The notes under the pieces were generated by a model. That model ran no database searches. It worked only from the letters and a program-made list of their open reading frames with translations, and was not told where the DNA came from. A DNA stretch of 10,698 nt from an uncultured Erysipelotrichaceae bacterium (GTDB lineage: Bacteria > Bacillota_I > Bacilli_A > RF39 > UBA660): the NCBI GenBank assembly GCA_902795725.1, contig CADBLY010000037.1, positions 1 through 10,698 of the forward strand, given 5' to 3'. Shown in pieces: positions 6,540 to 10,698 of the stretch. A program made the translations under genes and the position numbers. Position 1 is the stretch's first letter. Each line of letters starts with the position of its first letter.

Positions 6540-7181
6540 ATGACAAAACAAGAATTATATAGTTTCTTCCTTAATGAACACAAAACATTTAAATTAGAAA
6601 AATTTTTTGAAAAAGAAGAAACAAAAAAAGACAATGGAGCTCTAATTCTTATAACTCCTAATCAAATGATATTTTCAAGAACTTTAGACAAAGGAACAGG
6701 AATTGGATCCGAATACCATGAAGAAACAAAACAACTATTAACTAAAGTATTATATAATATACCATTAGAATATAAAGAAGAAACAACTTATGAAAAAGAC
6801 AAAGAAAACTATCTTCAACAAAATCAAAATATTATGTTAAGAATGATCAATGAAACACCTGTTTATTTTTATGGATTATGTGGTAATATCAAAAGTATAT
6901 GGATTGATTTTCCAAAGACCATAACTACGACCCAACTAATCTTTTTAAAGCAACTAGAAAAAGACTATGGTGAAGTTTTAAAACAAGTTAGTATTAAACA
7001 AGAACAAGAAATATTTGATAAACTAATAGGCTTTTCTAATCATCAAAACCAAGTTATGACCGATCATACCTTTAAACAAGCTATAGATTTTGCTGAAAAA
7101 TATTTAATAGATGATAGTATAGAAATAATAGATGAAGACATTATTATTGGTAAAACAATATGTGTTGTAAAACAGAAATAA
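6540..7181 (+). CDS. Hypothetical protein, 213 residues, after ung
   Basis: I do not recognise a characterised family. The gene looks real: GAAAGGAA (6529-6536) precedes the ATG, the base and codon use match the neighbours, and it follows ung by only 12 bases. The protein is soluble-looking, with no signal peptide or membrane helix, and is rich in Lys and Glu. An amphipathic, charged N-terminus (about 1-30) is followed by a strand-like stretch GALILITPNQMIFSRTL (33-49). After a variable acidic middle come likely beta strands around ETPVYFYGLCGNIKSIWIDF, then a helical part and a C-terminal IIDEDIIIGK. There is no P-loop, zinc ligand set or helix-turn-helix that I can see. The position suggests co-expression with lgt and ung, but gives no function. 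Confidence 0.75.
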   Translation: MTKQELYSFFLNEHKTFKLEKFFEKEETKKDNGALILITPNQMIFSRTLDKGTGIGSEYHEETKQLLTKVLYNIPLEYKEETTYEKDKENYLQQNQNIMLRMINETPVYFYGLCGNIKSIWIDFPKTITTTQLIFLKQLEKDYGEVLKQVSIKQEQEIFDKLIGFSNHQNQVMTDHTFKQAIDFAEKYLIDDSIEIIDEDIIIGKTICVVKQK

Positions 7182-7277
7182 ACATTTACTCTAACTATAC
7201 TTTATAATATTATTAACGTATAGAATAATCATGGAAAAAAGCAAAAAAAAAGATATTACAATTAAGGGACAGGAAAA

Positions 7278-7300
7278 TTATTGTATGGGTAATCCAATAA
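7278..7300. repeat. Inverted repeat just upstream of the rpsF -35 box
   Basis: TTATTG (7278-7283) and CAATAA (7295-7300) are perfect 6-base inverted arms around 11 bases. The right arm ends four bases before the rpsF -35 hexamer. The spacing of about one and a half helical turns would suit a dimeric regulator. In this AT-rich DNA chance is also plausible. Confidence 0.3.
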
Positions 7301-7304
7301 CTAG

Positions 7305-7333
7305 TAGACAAAATAAAAATAAAGTGTTATAAT
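7305..7333 (+). promoter_or_regulatory. Promoter of rpsF-ssb-rpsR
   Basis: TAGACA (7305-7310, five of six) and TATAAT (7328-7333, perfect) are 17 bases apart, and TGT before the -10 gives an extended -10 box. It is the best promoter in the window and predicts a start near 7340, giving a leader of about 56 bases. No terminator is visible between 7181 and here, so some read-through from the ung operon is possible. Confidence 0.8.
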
Positions 7334-7339
7334 CTATGG

Positions 7340-7395
7340 CGAGTATTAATTTACTCCTTGCTCTTTGGAGCTTTTAACCATAAGGAGGTGTAAAA
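7340..7395 (+). promoter_or_regulatory. rpsF leader, candidate S6:S18 translational control element
   Basis: The short leader can fold two ways. GAGTA (7341-7345) pairs with TACTC (7352-7356) to make a 5-bp hairpin. Alternatively CTCCTT (7354-7359) pairs with AAGGAG (7382-7387) of the ribosome binding site, with a small GCTC/GAGC hairpin (7360-7363 with 7368-7371) stacked inside. The second form would hide the Shine-Dalgarno sequence. S6:S18 complexes are known to bind leaders of their own mRNAs in many bacteria. The CCG trinucleotide reported for that motif is absent here, so this is only a candidate. Confidence 0.4.
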
Positions 7396-7698
7396 ATGAG
7401 AAAGTATGAAATTATGTTCATCGTTAAGTCAACACTTTCAGAAGATGATATTAAGAAAGTAGCTTCTAACTTTCAAAAAACATTAGAAAGTAATGGTGCT
7501 AAAATCTTAAATGTTGATGCATGGGGACAAAAAAGATTGGCATACGAAATCAAAAAAGGTAGTGAAGTACATAAAAGTGGTAACTACTACGTAATTACTT
7601 TAGAATCAAATGATGATAAAGCAATTAAAGAATTTGATCGTTTAGCTTTAATCAGTTCTGATATAATCAGACACTTAATAATTAAAAAAGAAGATTAA
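7396..7698 (+). CDS. rpsF: 30S ribosomal protein S6
   Basis: Small-subunit protein that binds the central domain of 16S rRNA as a heterodimer with S18, which is encoded two genes downstream. The 100 residues match the family from end to end: the first strand RKYEIMFIVKSTL, then a helix, then the conserved WGQKRLAYEIKKG block (43-55), YYVITLES and the C-terminal DIIRHLIIKKED. The length is close to the usual 95-100. TAAGGAGGTG (7381-7390) gives the start. ssb begins 12 bases after its stop. Confidence 0.98.
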   Translation: MRKYEIMFIVKSTLSEDDIKKVASNFQKTLESNGAKILNVDAWGQKRLAYEIKKGSEVHKSGNYYVITLESNDDKAIKEFDRLALISSDIIRHLIIKKED

Positions 7699-7709
7699 GA
7701 GAGGTATTT

Positions 7710-8168
7710 ATGAATAAAGTCGTATTACTAGGAAGATTAACTGCAAAACCTGAATTAAGATATACTGCTCAAAATACAGCATATACTAGATTTACAGTAG
7801 CAGTTAATAGAAGAGTTGCCAATCAAGATGGAAATAGAGATGCTGATTTTATTACAGTTGTTGCTTGGAGAAGAACAGCTGAAATCATTGCTCAATATTT
7901 TGATAAAGGTAGACAAATATGTATAGAAGGAAATATAAGAACTGGAAGTTACGATGATAAAGATGGAAATAAAAGATATACTACTGAAGTATTTGTTGAT
8001 AACTTTGATTTCGTAGAATCAAGAAATGCTCAACCTACTCCAGTACCAGATTCACCATATAACTATCAACAATCACAACCACAAGAACAATCAAATGTGG
8101 ATGTAGCAAATGATCCATTTGCAGAATTTGGTGATAGTGTATCAATCGATGAAAACTTCCTAGATTAA
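7710..8168 (+). CDS. ssb: Single-stranded DNA-binding protein
   Basis: Binds and protects single-stranded DNA in replication, recombination and repair, usually as a tetramer. Residues 1-105 form the OB fold: MNKVVLLGRLTAKPELRYT, FTVAVNR, DFITVVAW with Trp53, and GRQICIEGNIRTGSY. A Gln/Pro/Asn-rich linker follows (about 106-130), then NDPFAEF and the tail. The C-terminal tip normally ends DDDLPF or similar and docks partner proteins. Here it reads SIDENFLD, which is acidic and aromatic but lacks the terminal Pro-Phe. AGAGAGGT (7698-7705) precedes the ATG. The placement between rpsF and rpsR is the standard Firmicutes order and marks this as the chromosomal copy. Confidence 0.97.
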   Translation: MNKVVLLGRLTAKPELRYTAQNTAYTRFTVAVNRRVANQDGNRDADFITVVAWRRTAEIIAQYFDKGRQICIEGNIRTGSYDDKDGNKRYTTEVFVDNFDFVESRNAQPTPVPDSPYNYQQSQPQEQSNVDVANDPFAEFGDSVSIDENFLD

Positions 8169-8178
8169 GGAGGATAAC

Positions 8179-8397
8179 ATGGCAGAATTCTATAAGAAAA
8201 AGAAAAAAAGATGTAGAATGTGTGATGGTCAAACTGTAGACTATAAAAACGTTGATATAATTAAAAAATATGTAAGTGCGGATAAAGGAAAAATTTTACC
8301 TAGAAGAGTTACAGGCGCATGTGCAAAACACCAAAGACACATAGCTACACAAGTTAAATATGCTAGATTTATGGCATTAATACCATTTGTTAAATAA
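8179..8397 (+). CDS. rpsR: 30S ribosomal protein S18, zinc-binding form
   Basis: Partner of S6 on 16S rRNA. The 72 residues contain DYKNVDIIKKYVS (21-33), the invariant GKILPRRVTG block (37-46) and a C-terminal ARFMALIPFVK. Four potential metal ligands are present: Cys12, Cys15, Cys48 and His51, from CRMC and CAKH. That is the zinc-ribbon (C+) version of S18, whereas Bacillus subtilis and E. coli S18 lack the full set as I recall. AAGGAGG at 8167-8173 overlaps the ssb stop and sets the start at 8179. A terminator begins inside the stop codon, which closes the operon. Confidence 0.98.
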   Translation: MAEFYKKKKKRCRMCDGQTVDYKNVDIIKKYVSADKGKILPRRVTGACAKHQRHIATQVKYARFMALIPFVK

Positions 8398-8425
8398 GAA
8401 GACTTGAAAAAGTTTTCTTTTTTTT
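8396..8425 (+). terminator. Intrinsic terminator of rpsF-ssb-rpsR
   Basis: Bases 8396-8405 pair with 8410-8419 in a 10-bp stem with one G-T pair and a GAAA tetraloop. The T-run covers 8418-8425. The stem starts within the rpsR TAA codon. Confidence 0.9.
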
Positions 8426-8566
8426 ATCCAATAGTAAAGTTCTTGGTATTATATGTGAAAGCACTATTAATAAACATATATAATTGCTATATAAATAGAA
8501 CAAAAAGAAGACAGTCAGTTCCTAAAGAAATTCTATGAAAACTAATTATTAGAAAAAAGAATAATT
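8426..8566. other. AT-rich spacer between convergent operons, no gene supported
   Basis: Between the rpsR and gpsA terminators I see no gene with a ribosome binding site. The stretch holds a lone extended -10-like TGG-TATTAT (8444-8452) without a -35, and an all-AT inverted repeat, TAATTATT (8543-8550) with AATAATTA (8560-8567). A GTG-started frame of 27 codons from 8455 has no Shine-Dalgarno and ordinary AT-rich content. Confidence 0.5.
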
Positions 8567-8593
8567 AAAAAAGTTCTTGAACAACTCAAAAAC
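8567..8593 (-). terminator. Intrinsic terminator of gpsA
   Basis: Read on the minus strand, GTTTTTGAG (8593-8585) pairs with TTCAAGAAC (8581-8573) in a 9-bp stem with two G-T pairs and a three-base loop, followed by six T residues (8572-8567). On the plus strand the G-T pairs become mismatches, so the signal is directional. It lies seven bases past the gpsA stop. Confidence 0.7.
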
Positions 8594-8599
8594 CTTTTT

Positions 8600-9565
8600 C
8601 TATTTAGTTAAAAAATCGATTAAATCTTTACTATCTTTATCATTATAAACAATATCATATATTAGAGTTATAATCGGAATATCTATCTTTTTATCATTCA
8701 TAATATCATGGATACTTCTCAAAGCAACTAATCCTTCAATTGTATGTGTATCAATATATTCCTTTAATTTATCATTATTAGTCCCCTTACCTATCAATTG
8801 ACCAAAAGAATAATTTCTGCTCTTCTCGCTTGTACATGTTAAAATAATATCTCCAAATCCAGCAAATGAAAGTATTGTTCTTCCATTTCCACCTAATTTA
8901 TTAATTAATTCTTCTACATCATGAAGTGCTTGGGTAATAAGCATTGCTTGTGTAGAAATTGGATAACCTAAACCACTAACTATACCACTAGCAATCGCTA
9001 AGACATTTTTTACTGCCCCACAAAGACTAGTACCAATCACGTCATTTGTTGTAAATATTTTAATTAATTTTGTATTTAAAGAATTAATAATTAAATCACT
9101 TACTTTAGGGTTATAACTAGCTATGCTAAATCCTACTGGTACATCGTTTAATATATCAATAGCAAATGTTGGACCAGATATAACACCTATTTTATTTGTA
9201 TTAAAGATTTGTTTAACAATATCCGGTAAAAACATACTACTACTTTCTTCAATACCTTTAGAAGCGATACATATAGTTTGATTACCAATATAATCCTTTG
9301 CTTTAAGACAAGTATCTGACACAAATTCAGCAGGTACTACAATATATATAAGATCTCTATCATTACACGCTTCTTCTATATCATTTGTAAATCTAATATT
9401 ATCTGGTATCCTATAATTTCCTAAATTACTCCTTACCCTATTCTCATCTAAATCGTCTTTCTCATCTTTAAAAGCTGTCCACATAATAATATCATTATCA
9501 CTCTTATCAAGTATATGTGAAAGAGCAAGTGCGAAAGCCCCTGTTCCTAAAATTCCAATTTTCAT
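8600..9565 (-). CDS. gpsA: Glycerol-3-phosphate dehydrogenase [NAD(P)+]
   Basis: Reduces dihydroxyacetone phosphate to sn-glycerol 3-phosphate for phospholipid synthesis, in the cytoplasm. The N-terminus MKIGILGTGAFALALS carries the GxGxxA dinucleotide-binding turn (7-12). IYIVVPAE (73-80), ASKGIEE (101-107) with Lys103, SGPTFA (130-135), CGAVKNVLAIASGI (182-195) with catalytic Lys186, and GFGDIILTCTSEKSRN (236-251) with Asp239 and Arg250 follow the family in order. It is 321 residues, slightly short next to about 340, mostly from trimmed ends. An in-frame ATG ten codons upstream (9595) exists, but AGGAGAG lies eight bases before the ATG at 9565, so I use the shorter form. It is a single gene with its own promoter and terminator, convergent with rpsR and divergent from rpsJ. 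Confidence 0.95.
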   Translation of the reverse strand: MKIGILGTGAFALALSHILDKSDNDIIMWTAFKDEKDDLDENRVRSNLGNYRIPDNIRFTNDIEEACNDRDLIYIVVPAEFVSDTCLKAKDYIGNQTICIASKGIEESSSMFLPDIVKQIFNTNKIGVISGPTFAIDILNDVPVGFSIASYNPKVSDLIINSLNTKLIKIFTTNDVIGTSLCGAVKNVLAIASGIVSGLGYPISTQAMLITQALHDVEELINKLGGNGRTILSFAGFGDIILTCTSEKSRNYSFGQLIGKGTNNDKLKEYIDTHTIEGLVALRSIHDIMNDKKIDIPIITLIYDIVYNDKDSKDLIDFLTK

Positions 9566-9599
9566 TATATTATCTCTCCTATCCTTCACATACATCTAT

Positions 9600-9608
9600 A
9601 TTATCACA
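9600..9608 (-). promoter_or_regulatory. Extended -10 of the gpsA promoter
   Basis: On the minus strand TGT-GATAAT reads as an extended -10 with five of six matches. The hexamer 17 bases upstream, TATAGA, is a poor -35, so the call rests on the TGn extension and the position 35 bases before the gpsA start. Confidence 0.45.
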
Positions 9609-9677
9609 TTTATTTATAAATTTCTATAAGATAAAATAAAACTTTCAAATAAAAAAACAATAAATGTAAAGTAGTTT

Positions 9678-9706
9678 AAAAAATTTTCCAAAAAATCATA
9701 AAAAAA
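9678..9706 (+). promoter_or_regulatory. Phased A-tracts upstream of the rpsJ promoter (UP-element-like)
   Basis: Three A-runs of six to seven bases (9678-9683, 9690-9695, 9700-9706) have centres 10.5 to 12 bases apart, close to one helical turn, and end just before the -35 box. Phased A-tracts bend DNA, and A-rich DNA at this position is bound by the RNA polymerase alpha C-terminal domain at strong ribosomal promoters. Confidence 0.5.
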
Positions 9707-9708
9707 GC

Positions 9709-9737
9709 TTGATTTTCATACAATTATTTGGTATTAT
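9709..9737 (+). promoter_or_regulatory. Promoter of the S10 ribosomal protein operon
   Basis: TTGATT (9709-9714, four of six) and TATTAT (9732-9737, five of six) are separated by 17 bases, with TGG giving an extended -10. A start near 9744 leaves a leader of about 128 bases before rpsJ. Confidence 0.75.
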
Positions 9738-9743
9738 TTTGAT

Positions 9744-9871
9744 ATGTGTGGCATGCGAAGATGTGTGAGGTTGCCGAGACACCAGGTTAAGTTGTAAAGA
9801 AATTTAATGTGATAATCGGGTTTTTACACGGAGCAAGTCTATACTAGATATAGGCGAAGGGAGGATAAAAT
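9744..9871 (+). promoter_or_regulatory. Structured leader of the S10 operon, candidate ribosomal-protein autoregulation site
   Basis: Three foldable elements are visible. First, GTGT (9746-9749) with ACAC (9779-9782) and GGCA (9750-9753) with TGCC (9772-9775) form one stem interrupted by a GAG bulge, with an 18-base loop. Second, GTAAAGA (9794-9800) pairs with TTTTTAC (9821-9827). Third, GTCTATA (9837-9843) pairs with TATAGGC (9849-9855) around CTAGA. The last ends just before the GGGAGG ribosome site. The leader is clearly less AT-rich than the DNA upstream. S10 operons in several bacteria are controlled by L4 binding to the leader, and I infer a similar role. There is no obvious terminator hairpin, so control of translation start is more likely than attenuation. 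Confidence 0.6.
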
Positions 9872-10180
9872 ATGTCAAGTACCAAAGTTCGTATCAAATT
9901 AAAAGCGTTTGAACACAAAAATTTAGATAAAGCTTGTGCTAAAATCGTTGAAGTTGTGAAAAGAAACGGTGGTAAAGTTAGTGGACCTATTCCATTACCA
10001 ACAGAAGTGGAAAAAGTAACTATCTTAAGAGCTGTTCACAAATACAAAGATTCACGCGAACAATTTGAGAAGAGAACACACAAAAGACTAATTGATATTA
10101 TTGATCCTACTAAGGAAACAATCGAAGCTCTAACACGCTTAGATATTCCTAGTGGAGTAGATATCAGAATAATTAAATAA
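9872..10180 (+). CDS. rpsJ: 30S ribosomal protein S10 (NusE)
   Basis: Head-domain protein of the small subunit that also acts as NusE in transcription antitermination with NusB. The 102 residues match the family throughout: KVRIKLKAFEHKNLDKA (5-21), GPIPLPTEVEKVTILR (38-53) and EQFEKRTHKRLIDI (63-76), ending GVDIRIIK. A GAAGGGAGG ribosome site ends seven bases before the ATG. It is the first gene of the S10 operon, with rplC next after 18 bases. Confidence 0.98.
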   Translation: MSSTKVRIKLKAFEHKNLDKACAKIVEVVKRNGGKVSGPIPLPTEVEKVTILRAVHKYKDSREQFEKRTHKRLIDIIDPTKETIEALTRLDIPSGVDIRIIK

Positions 10181-10198
10181 ATTTAAGGAGGAAAGAAA

Positions 10199-10698
10199 AT
10201 GAAAGGAATCTTAGGTCGTAAAATTGGAATGACTCAAGTATTTACAGAATCTGGTAAATTAATTCCTGTAACAGTTGTTGAAGTTGAACCAAATATTGTT
10301 ACTCAAATTAAAACAAAAGAAAATGACGGTTACGAAGCAATTCAATTAGGATTCGATACAAAGAGAGAAAAGTTAGCGACAAAAGCTTCTGCTGGTCACG
10401 CAGCAAAAGCTAGTACTACACCTAAGCGCTTCTATAGAGAAATAAAGGGTGTAGATGTAAATTCATATTCATTAGGTGAGAAAGTAAAAGTTGATATCTT
10501 CGAACCTGGTGAAGTAATCGATGTAACTGGAACTACTAAAGGTAAAGGGTTCCAAGGTGTTATTAAAAGACATGGTCAATCAAGAGGGCCTATGGGACAT
10601 GGTTCACATTATCATAGAAGACCAGGTTCAATGGGAACAATGAGACCAATGCGTGTTTTCAAAGGTAAAGCATTACCAGGACATATGGGAACACTTAC
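10199..10698 (+). CDS. rplC: 50S ribosomal protein L3, 5' part
   Basis: Early-assembly large-subunit protein that reaches toward the peptidyl transferase centre. The first 166 codons are present and the window ends inside the gene, so some 40 residues are missing. The N-terminus MKGILGRKIGMTQVF is diagnostic. GKGFQGVIKRHGQSRGPMGHGS and YHRRPGSMG correspond to the long central extension, and VFKGKALPGHMG follows. AAGGAGG (10185-10191) with a seven-base spacer sets the start. Confidence 0.98.
   Translation, partial: MKGILGRKIGMTQVFTESGKLIPVTVVEVEPNIVTQIKTKENDGYEAIQLGFDTKREKLATKASAGHAAKASTTPKRFYREIKGVDVNSYSLGEKVKVDIFEPGEVIDVTGTTKGKGFQGVIKRHGQSRGPMGHGSHYHRRPGSMGTMRPMRVFKGKALPGHMGTL

Noticed and set aside
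7195..7223. CTATAC/GTATAG inverted repeat after the 213-residue gene as a terminator
   Set aside because: The loop is 17 bases, the stem is only 6 bp, and no T-run follows on the plus strand.
7231..7332. 33-codon open frame starting MEKSKKKDITIKG ahead of rpsF
   Set aside because: It has no ribosome binding site, overlaps the strong rpsF promoter including its -10 box, and is of a length expected by chance in A-rich DNA.
8035..8232. Minus-strand open frame across the end of ssb and start of rpsR
   Set aside because: It is antisense to two certain genes and its His/Leu-rich content comes from the ssb linker codons.
8455..8538. GTG-started 27-codon frame plus a lone TGG-TATTAT in the spacer after rpsR
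   Set aside because: There is no Shine-Dalgarno and no -35 box, and the composition is ordinary. A small RNA cannot be excluded but nothing positive supports it.
9566..9595. Longer gpsA start with ten extra residues
   Set aside because: The extension is Arg/Asp-rich and contains the ribosome binding site. The dinucleotide-binding strand normally begins at the Met encoded at 9565.
1..10698. CRISPR array, tRNA or rRNA genes
   Set aside because: No regularly spaced repeats and no cloverleaf or rRNA-like stretch were seen on either strand.

Overview
The window reads as chromosomal DNA of an AT-rich, low-GC Gram-positive bacterium (Firmicutes/Bacilli side). The signs are strong AGGAGG-type ribosome binding sites before almost every gene, very AT-rich codons, extended -10 (TGn-TATAAT-like) promoters, the rpsF-ssb-rpsR cluster, and S10 followed by L3. 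TGA is used as a stop (it ends the small membrane gene before lgt) and the tryptophans I checked are TGG, so this is the standard code and not the Mycoplasma code. A gut lineage close to the Mollicutes root is possible, but that is a guess.

Layout. (1) 1-369: the 3' end of an IS200/IS605-type element, with the last 81 codons of a TnpB whose zinc ribbon has lost one cysteine, followed by a structured right end that looks like an omega-RNA scaffold. (2) 378-2708: a promoter, then thyA-folA-tmk, then a terminator. These three genes make dTMP, recycle the folate cofactor and phosphorylate dTMP to dTDP. (3) 2702-7181: a second promoter overlapping that terminator, then uvrB, a four-helix YvlD-type membrane protein, lgt, ung and an unrecognised 213-residue protein, all tightly packed or overlapping. 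(4) 7305-8425: promoter, structured leader, rpsF-ssb-rpsR, then a strong terminator. (5) 8426-8566: an AT-rich stretch without a supportable gene. (6) 8567-9608, minus strand: gpsA with its own promoter and terminator. (7) 9678-10698: phased A-tracts, promoter, a 130-base structured leader, rpsJ and the first 166 codons of rplC, which is the start of the S10 ribosomal protein operon cut by the window end.

The genes fit together as housekeeping. Thymidylate supply (thyA, folA, tmk) sits beside uracil excision (ung) and nucleotide excision repair (uvrB). gpsA makes the glycerol-3-phosphate for phospholipids, and Lgt uses phosphatidylglycerol as its diacylglyceryl donor. I found no clearly new multi-gene system. 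The points most worth a second look are the decayed TnpB with an apparently intact RNA-like right end abutting the thyA promoter, the unrecognised protein after ung, the candidate switch in the rpsF leader, and the unusual SSB tail.
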